A DNA stretch of 64,000 nt. Origin: Mycosarcoma maydis (Eukaryota; Basidiomycota; Ustilaginomycetes; Ustilaginales). Below the pieces are notes generated by a model that saw nothing but the letters and a program-made list of their open reading frames with translations, was not told the origin of the DNA and did not search any database. A program made the translations under genes and the position numbers. Below, one piece after another: positions 21,216-32,095 of this stretch (within the stretch, counting starts at the first letter, position 1; each line of letters opens with the position of its first letter). The stretch lies in NCBI RefSeq assembly GCF_000328475.2, contig NC_026484.1, positions 806,001 to 870,000 of the forward strand. Direction: 5' to 3'.

Positions 21216-22617
21216 TTAAACAGCCGGTGCCGCTTCGACGTCTCGAATTTTGCGACATACAAAGAATTCCGGCAAGTAGTGGTACTGCAGCATGCCGTTG
21301 AGCATACCTGTATATGGTGTTGGTGAAAGCTCGCGACGTTCCTGTTGACAGCAAAGTATGAGCGGCAGAGAAGAGTGTCAGCATCATTCTATTCAGATCG
21401 GATGGCTGCGTTGTGGACATCATGACACGCACCTCTATCTCAAAGCCCATTTTCGGCAACAGCTGAACCAGCTCGTCCAGCGTAAGCTCGATACTCAGGT
21501 TGTCGCCCGTCCCACCTCGGGAGTTGCCCGAATTTTCAAAATGCCACAGCAACGGTCCAGCGTTGATCCAGTATCCGCCGATGGGCAGCACGTGATTCAA
21601 CGTCTCGAGGTACCGCAGCACGTTCTTGGCCGTGTCGATGAAGAAGCACGTGGCCACCACATGCCAGGCTCGCTTTTCGTCCGATTTTGAGTAGACTTCG
21701 CAGAATTCGCCTGCGACCATGCTGAATTCGCTCGTCTGCGGAAGCGATGAGGGCAGGACATCAGGGATACGGATAGGACGTAGCATATCATCAGCGGTCC
21801 TCCAGTTGCTGGATGAGTGTACGAATGGGTAGATGGTGTGCTCGTCAACCTGGCTCGTCTTGTTGAGAATGTAGTGGGATGCAAGCAGCATGTAAAAGCT
21901 GAACTCGTTGCCTTGACACGAATAGCCCTGGGCGGCGTATTCGAAGGCAAGCCGACCCAATCCTGCACCTGGCACAAGGATGCGGACATGCCAGCGATCC
22001 TTGAATGGAATCTGGCCGTAGCGTTGGCTGACCGCTTCCATCAGAGGGCTGTAGACAGCTGACCGTTCGGGCTCGCCTTCGCGACTCCAATCTCGAACAA
22101 CTTGCTTGAGTGTGCTTTGAATCTTGTCGATCTCGTGACCCGCAAGTCTCCTCCGCTTCCTACCGCCTCTGGAGCTGGAACCTGTGATGGCCTTGCCGCT
22201 ACTGCTGTCAGTACTGCTGTTGGCGCCACGTTGTGAATCATGACCAGCTTGAGATTCTTCTGCCACTGCATCTTCCTCCTCTCCCAAAGCATCTAGGCCC
22301 AGAAATCCTCTGGATTCGTCGGCGATGAGCGAAAGCAGGTCGGCATTGCGGCGTATACGGTCATCGATTTCCTCCAGCCTCGACTTGAACCCACGTGCTT
22401 TCGGTATCTGCGGCGGTCCGTTGGGCAGCTCTGGTAGTGACAAAGACTGACCTACCTCAGAGAGAAGATGCTGATGAGCTCTCGGAAGCGAAAAGAAGGA
22501 TTTTCGCCGTGCATCGTTGGCCAACAAGCAGTATGGCAAATAGTCATCAAAGGCCTTGAGCACATTGGCGAAATGCAGCCTTTCGAGGCGTTGCTCTTCA
22601 TCCTCCTGAGATGGCAT
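21216..22617 (-). CDS. N2227 family methyltransferase (carnosine N-methyltransferase-like)
   Basis: Two exons, 21433-22617 and 21216-21341, with intron GTGCGT...CAACAG; 436 residues from the ATG at 22617. SAM-binding motif I is VRILVPGAGLGRLAFEYA, followed by GYSCQGNEFSFYMLLASHYIL and the family-typical WINAGPLLWHF. After splicing the end reads ELSPTPYTGMLNGMLQYHYLPEFF, typical of this family. Human CARNMT1 methylates carnosine and protein histidines; the fungal substrate is unknown. The N-terminus may include another small exon, because a possible acceptor (CTCAG) lies just after the ATG. The stop codon is only 69 bases from the SOD stop on the opposite strand, so the 3' UTRs must overlap. 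Confidence 0.88.
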
Positions 22618-23110
22618 CCCCGCTTCCAGAGTGCAATACGATCCTCAGTAGTACCACAACTCGCTGGTGCGCAGAGATGGAGAGCGGGTCGTTCGAGGTA
22701 AAATGCAAACCACAGCTTATCTCGTAAAGTATCCAACTAAAGTTAGTCCAACTCGTGACTATCTCGGATAATAATTCAGAAGTTCTTAACAAGATCGCGG
22801 ATAAGACCATGGACGTGCTACACGACGAGGTTCGGTTCGGTTCGACACGCTCCGAATTCCGCGAAAAATGAGCAACCAACAAAAAGAAAGCGGACAGCCA
22901 GGCAACCTGTGAATCACGAAGCGGAAATCACGAATCAGATTCACGAATGTGAATGGCTGCTTGACTTGCCGCCTCCACAAAGTCAACACGTCTTTGACCA
23001 AGGGTTGAGGATGTTTGCGATGATATTGATTGGCGTTGACCTCGTCTACTCTCTCCTCGATCACCTGGCAACATCGACGATCGCAATTAATCACACATGA
23101 CTCGTTTCGG
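22618..23110. promoter_or_regulatory. Divergent promoter between the methyltransferase and TAPT1-like genes
   Basis: About 490 bases between two divergent starts, with a cluster of the dispersed motif at about 22910-22950 (three copies in 40 bases). An in-frame ATG at 23030 would lengthen the TAPT1-like protein by 27 codons. Confidence 0.45.
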
Positions 23111-26100
23111 ATGAAGCCCGACGAAAGCAGCGGCGAACAGCTGCTAAATCCCGACAGCTCGAGCCAACACTCGATCGGTGCCTCTGATTACATATCCATC
23201 GCTTCGAATGGCAACGCTTCCACTTCCGATTACAGTCAGCCTGGTCGACTCAGCCACGAGACTTTACGGCGAGAGCATCACCCCGATGTAAGCCTCTCCC
23301 TATCACGACCGCCCGATTCTGTCAGCAACGACAATTCTATCGATTACAACACATCCCAAATCAACCATCTCGAAGACACAATACATGATGCAGTCAGCCA
23401 TGTCTTGCCCGAGGACATCACCGGTCAGCCCCTATTCTCACACTCTCGAGAGTCAACAGTAGAGCCGCCGGATGTAAAAGAACACAGCGGACAAGACTTG
23501 GTACCGGCAGAGGATGACGAAGACGTGTGGGAAGACGAAGAAGACAGTATCCTCATGGACGAGAACGGAAACATAGTATACGAGGGTTCATCGTATGAAG
23601 ATACCGCCTCCGACTTTTCCAACGATGCTGATGCTGAAGAACTCAAGCAGCATCGGCGCACATATCGCGAAGCCACGCAACAGTACCGCAAGAGCCGTCG
23701 GGCTCTTTTGCTTTCCGGGTTTTCGTCCTTTGCATCCTCGCCTTCATCCGAAGAACTTGGAACTGTTTCACCCACTGAAAGAGACAACTCATCTCAGAGT
23801 CCGCCAGCTTCCATCTACAATCCACGACGAAGCAGCAATGCGCAAGACTCCTACTATCAGCCCCACCTCGCAGAGGCGGTGGATAGCGCAGATGCAGGAG
23901 GCCGAGCAGATGGTTTGCGGTTCGACTACGACTCCGGGGGTGACACCAGTCGTTACGTCAGAGCTTCCGAGAGTCATGCGCACACTCCACCACAAATCAA
24001 GCCAGAGCCTCAAGACTTCTCAAAGCATGCTCAGGTGCTCGATAACGAAGCATTCCTTACACCTACAGGCATACCCTCGAATCAAAAAACGCCTAATGGC
24101 AAATTTATCGACTCACACCTGATGAACGGTGCCGTGTTCGATCAACACTGTGCTCGCCCGTTCCCACCGGCCCGAACACATTCTTCGCGGCTCTCCCAGT
24201 CAACTTTAATGACACCATCTCCTGCTCAAAGAGCTGGCGAGATCAGCTCAGAGGGCCTCCAGAAGCGACACTCTTCACAAGATCTGACGCCGTCACCGCC
24301 TATCCTTGAGCACGAGGCACGCGAGCCAACCGAAGCCTACCAGACCCCAAGATCGAGCTTCGCTGCGGTCTGCGAGGACATCAAATTCGACCGCTCGATC
24401 ATGCAGGATCCGCTTTTTGAGCAGCGGAATAAGGAGGAGCAAACCGGGCCGGATGCTGCGACCGTCCCACGTCGCCAGGACCACACTCCATTCAGCTTGT
24501 GGGACTACCTCAAAGAGGAAGTTCTGGCCACCGACTTTGATGCTACACAAGAGATGAAATGGGAAAGGGTCACCAATTTCATCTCGATCCCGTTTTGGAT
24601 GGAAAAGATCATCATGTTTGGCTTCATCGTTTGTCTCGACTCGTTTCTCTACACTTTCACCATTCTGCCGCTTCGCTTCGGCGTCGCTATGTGGGCCTGG
24701 ATCAGCAACAGTGCCAGATGGATTCTAGGTGGACAGAAACGCTATCTGCATTCTTCGCACAAGTGCGACATTCTCAAAATGCTGCTCATCATCCTCACTT
24801 GTTTCATTCTGTCTCGTATTACCGACGCCAGTAAGATGTACCATTCCGTCCGAGGTCAGGATGTTGTTAAGCTTTCCGTCATCTTCAACGTGCTCGAGAT
24901 TGCGGATCGCCTTTGCTGTAGTTTTGGACAGGATCTGCTCGATTCACTCTTCTCTCGCAGCACCCTCGCCCGCCGCAAGAACGGCAAACAACCGTATCTC
25001 CGACCCATCGGCTTCTTCTGTCTCAGTCTCAGCTACGTGCTTGCGCACACGCTCGTCCTCTTCTACCAGCTCGTGACACTCAACGTCGCCATCAATAGCT
25101 ACGACAATGCACTTCTCACCCTCCTTCTTTCCAATCAATTCGTCGAGATCAAGTCGAGCGTGTTCAAGAAATTCGAAAAGGAAAATGTCTTTCAAATGAC
25201 ATGCGCCGACATTGTCGAGCGATTCCAGCTCACCCTCATGCTCTCCGCTATTGGTCTTCGCAATCTAATAGAGCTGTCGGGAGGATCGGTCGAACCTTCG
25301 GCGAGCCCGTTACCTGCAAGCTTCACCGTGTTTCCGAGTCTCAGTCTACTTGAGACGGTTCTCACACCTGTATGCATTGTGCTTGCAAGCGAGTGCATCG
25401 TCGACTGGCTCAAGCACGCCTTCATCACCAAGTTCAACCATATTCGACCCGCCGTGTACGGTCGGTTCATGGACGTGCTTTGCCGAGACCTCGTTGTGGG
25501 AGGACCGTCATCAAAGGAGAACAGCCGCAAGCATACCTTTGTCGACCAGAGTCCCATCATCAGCCGCCGTCTCGGCTTTGCTGCGCTCCCTCTGGCGTGT
25601 CTGCTTGTGCGGCTTATCCTACAGATCATCAGCATGATTGGAGACACAAGCCACATTGACGAGTTCATCGATCCCGTTAGCCCACGCATCTCAGAAACGG
25701 GCTGGATCGGTGTCGTTGCTCGGAAACTTGGTGCCAGCGATATCGACAATGATTGGGTGCGTGCCCTCGACCTCTTCGTCCGTGGCTCCGCATGGGCCTT
25801 GACCCTTGTCCTTGCTTGGGCCTTTCTCGTTGCGATCAAGCTGCTTCTCGGTACCAACCTCGTCAGCTTTGCCTCTCACCGCTACGCCACCATGCACGAG
25901 CGTGAAAGAGAGGAGGATCTCAACGCTAGAGACAGAGCTCCAATCGGAACCAACAAAGACGAGAGAAGCTATGAAAAGTCACTCGGCCGCTTCATCGACA
26001 AGCCGGATGATGATGCGATCCTGATCAAGCTCGACGGCACACATGTTCCTCCGACGCCGAAAGACAAAGACAAGGCCAAAGACGGAGGGCAGCAAAAGGC

Positions 26101-26164
26101 GAAACAGGAGAATTCGCTCATGGAGGTTAGTCGCTACAATATGGTCCGCTCGCGCATTTGGTAA
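23111..26164 (+). CDS. TAPT1/Emp65 family (DUF747) membrane protein
   Basis: 1017 residues from ATG 23111. The first 450 residues are disordered and acidic/Ser-rich (EDDEDVWEDEEDS near 135). The conserved domain begins around residue 460 with FSLWDYLKEEVLATDFD and continues through WERVTNFISIPFWMEK, several membrane segments, RITDASKMYHSVRGQDVVKLSVIFNVLEIADRLCCSFGQDLLDSLF and VEIKSSVFKKFEKENVFQMTCADIVERFQL. These are hallmark blocks of the TAPT1/Emp65 family. Yeast Emp65 forms an ER membrane complex with the SUN-like protein Slp1, protecting folding proteins; human TAPT1 is linked to cilia and collagen secretion. ER localisation is inferred. The C-terminus is charged and carries a KDKDKAKDGGQQKAK stretch. 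Confidence 0.9.
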   Translation: MKPDESSGEQLLNPDSSSQHSIGASDYISIASNGNASTSDYSQPGRLSHETLRREHHPDVSLSLSRPPDSVSNDNSIDYNTSQINHLEDTIHDAVSHVLPEDITGQPLFSHSRESTVEPPDVKEHSGQDLVPAEDDEDVWEDEEDSILMDENGNIVYEGSSYEDTASDFSNDADAEELKQHRRTYREATQQYRKSRRALLLSGFSSFASSPSSEELGTVSPTERDNSSQSPPASIYNPRRSSNAQDSYYQPHLAEAVDSADAGGRADGLRFDYDSGGDTSRYVRASESHAHTPPQIKPEPQDFSKHAQVLDNEAFLTPTGIPSNQKTPNGKFIDSHLMNGAVFDQHCARPFPPARTHSSRLSQSTLMTPSPAQRAGEISSEGLQKRHSSQDLTPSPPILEHEAREPTEAYQTPRSSFAAVCEDIKFDRSIMQDPLFEQRNKEEQTGPDAATVPRRQDHTPFSLWDYLKEEVLATDFDATQEMKWERVTNFISIPFWMEKIIMFGFIVCLDSFLYTFTILPLRFGVAMWAWISNSARWILGGQKRYLHSSHKCDILKMLLIILTCFILSRITDASKMYHSVRGQDVVKLSVIFNVLEIADRLCCSFGQDLLDSLFSRSTLARRKNGKQPYLRPIGFFCLSLSYVLAHTLVLFYQLVTLNVAINSYDNALLTLLLSNQFVEIKSSVFKKFEKENVFQMTCADIVERFQLTLMLSAIGLRNLIELSGGSVEPSASPLPASFTVFPSLSLLETVLTPVCIVLASECIVDWLKHAFITKFNHIRPAVYGRFMDVLCRDLVVGGPSSKENSRKHTFVDQSPIISRRLGFAALPLACLLVRLILQIISMIGDTSHIDEFIDPVSPRISETGWIGVVARKLGASDIDNDWVRALDLFVRGSAWALTLVLAWAFLVAIKLLLGTNLVSFASHRYATMHEREREEDLNARDRAPIGTNKDERSYEKSLGRFIDKPDDDAILIKLDGTHVPPTPKDKDKAKDGGQQKAKQENSLMEVSRYNMVRSRIW

Positions 26165-26264
26165 CTTAGAGAAATGAATGTTCCGCAAGCGTTTAGCCAC
26201 GAGCTGTCTGTAATTGCCCCTGCGTTCAACGAGAGTGTGAAGCAAGCGCGACGAGGGGCGCTCT

Positions 26265-27414
26265 TTACTGCTGTTTTCGAGACATCTGTTTGCGATGCTT
26301 TACGCTGCCGTTGACAGTGTCGATTTTGCGGGCGGTTGGGGTTTTGAGAGGAGCAACCGCATCCCGAGTTCTCGTTGCAATCGGCTTTGAAACTGGACGC
26401 ACTGCCGTCAAGAGCATCGTCGCTTTTTCAGCGAGCAAAAGAGCTCCCAGCAACAGCGAGCAGAATGTCCGCACTTCTGTATTGCTCAATTTGTCCAGTC
26501 CAAACAACTCGACCACACCGTAGACGAATGGGAACTGGGCAGGCACCGATGAGCTAGAGAGTACCAGGTAGACGAATCCTAGCAGAGATGCGCTAAAAAT
26601 GTCATTCGTGCCTTTGAACGGATTGTTTGCCCACGATGGTGTGCGAATGCCCCATTCACCGGTGGGAGAATCCAGCTTGAGTAGATCGATGAGGAGTGGA
26701 ACGCCTCCACCGATGATGGCCGAGTTGATTAGCACGGCGAAGATCGAAGTCGAAATTTCGGGTGAAGGGTGTCGAAGAACCTATGACAGACGCAGTAAAG
26801 GATGGAACGATACGCTTATCAGAGAGCTTCAGACCATGTTGCATTCGGGTTGGTACGATCGGCAGACTTACAGGTTCGACACCGAGATCAATAATACCCT
26901 CTGCTCGGAGAATGCCGTCCAAAAGAGCGAAGGAGAGATCCATTCTAAGTGCGTCCAGTCAGGCACACTCAGGTACGAATCCAGTCAGCTCGGACGCATT
27001 GCTGAAGATGAAATGCCTCAGACGTGTATGTGGATCGACTTACAAAATACCAATGACACCAGAGTCCTGCGCTCGAAGGAGCAGCTTTCCAATCGGGACC
27101 ACGTCCAACAAAACATGCATACCTCCGTACAGCGCCACAACAGGACAAGCTGTCAAAAGCGGCGACGAAATTCCCAAAAGCATACCACTGACAATCACTC
27201 CTCCAAACATCAAGATTTGATTCAACAGGAACCCCTGCCACAGGGTCAAACAGTACTTGTGACTACCAGCAACTTGACGTGTGGCATGACTGACCCTTAT
27301 TGCATGGACTAGCGCCAGAGCTCCCACGGGTAGCATAATTGGATGCAGCGGCGATCGCGACCAATACCCAAGCCTTTCGCCGATCAAGGCGAGAGCAAGT
27401 TTATCTTGAACCAT
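26265..27414 (-). CDS. TRIC-like multi-pass membrane protein
   Basis: Three exons reconstructed from splice signals, 27044-27414, 26872-26944 and 26265-26780 (960 nt, 319 residues, phases consistent). The small middle exon encodes MDLSFALLDGILRAEGIIDLGVEP-type sequence and joins cleanly on both sides. About six to seven hydrophobic segments are seen, with SPLHPIMLPVGALALVHA early, then GMHVLLDVVPIGKLLL, then a HPSPE loop leading to LINSAIIGGGVPLLIDL, and a basic tail. This arrangement (HP after the first helix, a GG motif before a charged loop, 300-residue length) resembles trimeric intracellular cation channels (TRIC, TMEM38), but I cannot confirm it without a profile search. The gene is convergent with the TAPT1-like gene (100 bases between stops), which may also act in the ER. 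Confidence 0.6.
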
Positions 27415-27714
27415 TGCGCGGAGTATGTGAAGGTGATGGTCTGCCAAAGATGAGACGAATTATCGATATTCGTGATTGATTTGCGTGTGCCGCTCAATGC
27501 ACAGGGCAAGAAGAACGCGCGGCCTTTAAATCGGACGCAACGCGGCGAATTTTGGCAGGAACACCAAAGGAGGCTTGGCGTATCGCACGTCTGAGCAATC
27601 GGCTATATCATTGTATCGATTGAGACACAGCCTTCTCGTCAAGCGAATGGCAAGTAGATAGTATTGAAGTGTATTGATGCGGTTCTGTATGCACGATTCT
27701 CGCAGTGGGCTGCG

Positions 27715-28968
27715 TCAGCGCCGGTGGCCGCTACTCCGCCTTTCATCTCGATCACATTCAGACCTGCGATCGCGATCCGACCTGGACGACGGATGAGAGC
27801 GTCGCTCTGGATCCCTGCCATCCCTTCGGCGTTCATGACGGCGATCTCGATCGTGTACTCCACTTCTCGTAGGACTCCTAGAGCGCTGTCGATGTGAAGT
27901 GCGCGAATGGCGCGCGTGTCGATCATCTCTATCCCCGCGGCGAGAATCATGCGACGAGGGTAAATCGGTGGAGTGGGATTTTGAGGGTCTCTTCTCGCGT
28001 GGCTGATGGTCGGACGATGGTGAGCGACCATTTGAATAGTCCCGAGGATCGCTCTTGGAGACAGGAACATACTTATAGTCGCGCTTGTCTTTGGGTTGGA
28101 GATTACCTGACGAGGAGGATGGTTTGGACAGGTTCAGCGGCCCTGTTGGCCTTTCCTTGGCGCCGAGGCCGAGCAACGCTGCACGTTTTCTGGGTTCGGC
28201 TGCCTGCTGCGGTCCCTTTCCGCCTTTGCCTGCACCCATCCCCTCTTTCCATCCCATACCGCGGAGAAGCGCCATACCAAATTGATCGATGGGTGTGGCT
28301 GCATAGTCATCGAGTGTCGGTGCTTCCGGGCGCGAATCGATGTCGTGTTGGAGAAGCTCTGACTCGGTTTCTTGATGGATGATCAGCTGGCCGCCTGTGC
28401 CTGCGCTGTCGTTGCCTTGACCTGCCAGAAGAGCTTTGATTGCTTCCGCATCTTCGCCTGCTACGTCTGCACTAGCCTTCGGAACAGCCGATGCATCGGC
28501 AGTCTGCTCATCGAACACATCACCCGAGAGTTGTTGCGGCGTGTCGTCGGCCCGAGTAACTTTCGAGCTTCGGAGCTTAAGTCCTCTTTTTTGGGCTTCC
28601 GTATTGATAGCGTCAATGTTGATATCATCGTTGGTGGAGGAGCTTGAAGCGAGACCAGGCACAGCCGAAGCACCAGCACGACGCATCGACACCAGAGGGC
28701 CCAAAGCTTGAAGATTGGATGCACGGCCCAGACGCTCTTTGCGATCCTGTCGCCAATCGAGATTGGACGTGACAGGAATTACTCGTGGGGCATCCGACAC
28801 GGGCGAGGCTCCACGACCCTTGGCGCCATCGCGACCGAACGAGACAATCTCTTCCTCGTGTCGGCTCGACGAGGAAGCGAGGAGACCGGCATCGTCGTCA
28901 TCAGAGTCGTCAAAGGCACGTGGCCTTGTGGATGGCTTATGCGCCCTGTCTCGAAGGCTTCCAGCCAT
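27715..28968 (-). CDS. Spp2/GPKOW-like G-patch splicing factor
   Basis: 417 residues, single exon. The key feature is a G-patch at about residues 222-275: PIDQFGMALLRGMGWKEGMG, followed by GLGA. The FGxALLRGMGW form is diagnostic for Spp2/GPKOW rather than other G-patch proteins. The N-terminus is disordered, with VIPVTSNLDWRQDRKERLG. The C-terminus is an Arg/Ser/Asp/His-rich tail with SRSPTRS and DRDRR runs, typical of splicing proteins. Spp2 activates the DEAH helicase Prp2 in the spliceosome, which removes SF3b before the first catalytic step. Fungal Spp2 is often shorter; the RS-like tail is an addition seen here. Confidence 0.88.
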   Translation of the reverse strand: MAGSLRDRAHKPSTRPRAFDDSDDDDAGLLASSSSRHEEEIVSFGRDGAKGRGASPVSDAPRVIPVTSNLDWRQDRKERLGRASNLQALGPLVSMRRAGASAVPGLASSSSTNDDINIDAINTEAQKRGLKLRSSKVTRADDTPQQLSGDVFDEQTADASAVPKASADVAGEDAEAIKALLAGQGNDSAGTGGQLIIHQETESELLQHDIDSRPEAPTLDDYAATPIDQFGMALLRGMGWKEGMGAGKGGKGPQQAAEPRKRAALLGLGAKERPTGPLNLSKPSSSSGNLQPKDKRDYKYVPVSKSDPRDYSNGRSPSSDHQPREKRPSKSHSTDLPSSHDSRRGDRDDRHARHSRTSHRQRSRSPTRSGVHDRDRRHERRRDGRDPERRSHPSSRSDRDRRSECDRDERRSSGHRR

Positions 28969-30492
28969 TTCAGAGCAACCAAGAGTAGATGGTAGTGGAC
29001 CACAAAAGGCACCAATTCCACAGTGGACGCTGCAGGGTCCATCCGTTCGAGGCGTAGAATATTTCTTGAATTACATAATCTCAACAAATTGCAAGAGTTA
29101 CGGTAAGTATTGGAGTGAGACGCACGACTTGACTCGTGATACTCGAATGCAATCAGATGGCATGCAGAGGCGGCCTGCCGAGTGTTTCGGGCTAAGTTAC
29201 TGTAACTTAAAGTTAATCAGAATCTTGCAGGAAATGGCCAGAATGTTCATGGTTATTTGCGCAAGTTTGAAACCGCACAATTTACGATTCGTGATTGTGC
29301 GTCACGAGTGGAACGTCGATCATGAAAACCTCGAGCGAAGTCGGCCCGACTCGAGGAAAAAGAGTCACCACGTACGAGTAGTTAATTTGTTTTAGAACAT
29401 CTTCGGAACAGGTGGTCAGTCAGCGGAATCACTTCGGTGAATTTTCTGGCGTGGTTAGCTTTAATCTTGAGCTTTTTGATTTTGGACATCTCTCAACCTG
29501 CGGCACCTCAAATTACAGCTGAGCGGTGAAAACTATGCCAGGAAGCGAGAGCAATTCGTGATTGCTGCGAAAGTGGCTCACGGTGCCTTGACCTTTCTTG
29601 CATTACACCTGTTAAGAGACACAGGGTTTGGGCGAGATCGGGGACACAGAGTAAAAAGGATCAGCGTTGAGTGCGTCTAAAGCAAATTTTGCTTGTGCGA
29701 ATCCGGCGGAAGTTCCGAAAAGTTTTTCTCGTTACCGAACTTGAGAACGCATGTCGAGTAACTTAATGGAGTCAGTTGCGAGACTCTTACGGAGCTTCCA
29801 AATGGCTTAACTGTTGGTTCCTAACGGCAATTCTTATTCGGTCTTATGACAACGCCCAGTCTGGATTCGTTTGAGCAGGTCCAATCGTGAATCGTTTGCT
29901 CGGTCTTGCTTTGCTCTTCTTATAGTCGTCCAGTCACACCTGTACATCTTGCCTGTAGCGATTTTCTAACAACTTTGCGTTCGGCGGTTCCGAGTTAGGA
30001 GCATTCAGAAATTGTCACCACAAACGCTCGAAAGATAGCCAAGTCATCAGTCAGATAACCCGCTTGTTGCTCTCACACTTGAACACACACTGCAGCATTC
30101 CCCTTGTTCGCTGTCCCTCACCCCTCGTAGTCAAAACTTTTCGTGTGCGCAATTCTATTCACGATTGTGACTCACAGCAAGCCAAACGTACAAGGCAGTT
30201 GTTTAAAGCCCAGATAAGCGTGGGCGATCTGGGACCAATCAAGTTAAATTGCAGAATCGTTCCTCGCTGAGAATGGTTTCGCACTTGTCAAAATCTGTTT
30301 GTTCTGCTCTCAAGACAAACTTTTTCCCTTTGCCTCCTCCTCCTTTGTGCTTTGCTCCGCATCCAGTCCTTCAGATATACTCGTCACTCGTCGTCTGTAA
30401 TCTTACTTCCCATCCACATCCTTCCTCTAATCCTCCGTTTCCCTTACCTTTGTCCATACAGCCAAGCTGCTATTTGGACTGGGAACATCATC
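28969..30492. promoter_or_regulatory. Divergent intergenic region between Spp2-like and amino acid permease genes
   Basis: 1.5 kb with no supported gene. Dispersed-motif copies are near 29286, 29557, 29886 and 30158. The 200 bases before the permease ATG are pyrimidine-rich, as in other strongly expressed fungal genes. An in-frame ATG at 30352 would give a longer, unlikely N-terminus. Confidence 0.45.
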
Positions 30493-31995
30493 ATGTCGTC
30501 CCCCGCAAACCAGGCCATCAACGCTCTCGCGCCCGACATGGAGAAGAGCGCCTATCCTTCCTCCGACAACCTCGAGAAAGGCTCCACCGACCAGGTCGCC
30601 CTCGATCGCCTCGGCTTGAACAAGGATTCCCCCGACGGTCACGTCCAGCGCAACCTTAAACAGCGTCACCTTTCCATGATTGCGCTAGGCGGCACCATCG
30701 GCACTGGTCTCTTTGTTGGTCTTGGTGGTTCCTTGTCCAGCGCGGGACCTGTCAGCACGCTCATCGCCTACCTCATCATGGGTGTTGTCGTTTACTCCAT
30801 GATGGTCGCCCTTGGCGAGGTCAGCACCCTCCTTGCCGTGCCTGGCGGTTTCACGCATCACGCAAGTCGTTTCCTAGACCCCAGCCTAGGCTTTGCCCTC
30901 GGTTGGACTTACTGGTATTCTTACGGCATCACCATCCCAACTGAGATCTCAGCCTCAGCCATCGTCATCCAGTACTGGGACACGTCCATCAACCCTGCTG
31001 CATGGATCTCGATTCTTCTCGTCCTGGTCATCGGCGTTAACTTTCTCGGTGTCAAGTACTACGGTGAGACCGAATTTTGGTTCTGCCTGATCAAGGTCAT
31101 CGCCATCATCGTCCTTATCATCACTTCGCTCGTCATCGATCTTGGAGGTGGTCCCCGAGGTGATCGTCTCGGCTTCCGCTACTGGAAAGACCCTGGTCCG
31201 ATGGCTCAACTCTTCTGGACCCCCGATCCCGAAACCGGCAAGCCTCTCGGTGGCATTAGCGGCGCGACCGGACGATTCCTCGCCTTCTTCAACGTTTTCG
31301 TTGCTGCTGCATTCTCCTTCGCCGGAACCGAGATTATCGGAGTCGCCGTCGGAGAGACCGAAAACCCCCGCAAGAACGTGCCCAAGGCTATCAAGCGCGT
31401 CTTCTGGCGAATTCTTCTCTTTTACGTTTTGGCCATCTTCATGGTCGGCCTCGTCGTTCCTTACAACGACCCACGTCTCCTCAACGGTGGTAGCGATGCC
31501 AGCGCCTCTCCTTTCGTCCTCGCGATCAGCAACGCCGGCGTCCGCGTGCTCCCTCACATTATCAACGCGGTCTTGCTCGTCACGTGCTGGTCGGCTGCTA
31601 ACAGCGATCTGTACGCTGCTTCAAGGACAATCTATGCGCTTGCACTGGAGAACAAGGCGCCAGCATTCCTGCGCAAGTGCACGAAGGGGGGATTGCCGAT
31701 CTGGGCACTCACTGTGACGTCGCTGTTCGGCCCGCTTGCATACATGTCGTGCGGGTCGGGAGGTGCAGAGCAGGCGTTCGAATACCTGTACGACGTTTCT
31801 GCAATTTCGATTATCATTGCCTGGATCATCATCCTGTGCACATACGCGCGATTCTACCACGGACTCAAGTACCACGGTATCGCACGCAAGACGCTCCCTT
31901 ACACAGCTCCGTTCCAGCCATACCTTACCTACTTCGGGATCTTCTTTCTTTCCATCGTCCTCTGTTTGCTGGTTTCCCGTGTTCATGACGGCCAG
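30493..31995 (+). CDS. YAT-family amino acid permease (3' truncated by gap)
   Basis: 501 codons from ATG 30493 to the gap. The AAP signature is present: QRHLSMIALGGTIGTGLFVGLG at the first membrane segment, then GWTYWYSYGITIPTEISA, the GTEIIGVAVGETENPRKNVPKAI loop and ANSDLYAASRTIYALA. These identify a proton-driven plasma-membrane amino acid permease of the yeast Gap1/Agp type. About nine to ten of the usual twelve membrane segments are visible. The last 30 bases before the gap read LLVSRVHDGQ; adding one T in the run at 31965-31967 and one C in the run at 31976-31978 would restore FAGFPVFMTA, typical of this helix. The terminal frameshift is therefore probably sequencing error, and the last helices are lost in the gap. 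Confidence 0.9.
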
Positions 31996-32095
31996 NNNNN
32001 NNNNNNNNNNNNNNNNNNNNNNNNNNNNNNNNNNNNNNNNNNNNNNNNNNNNNNNNNNNNNNNNNNNNNNNNNNNNNNNNNNNNNNNNNNNNNNN
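31996..32095. other. Assembly gap (100 N)
   Basis: Exactly 100 N, a conventional placeholder for a gap of unknown size. It removes the 3' ends of both the permease (plus) and the cupin/JmjC gene (minus). Confidence 1.

Noticed and set aside
27640..27714. Gene in the ORF 27639-28070
   Set aside because: It is a frame-shifted reading of the Arg/Asp-rich tail of the Spp2-like gene.
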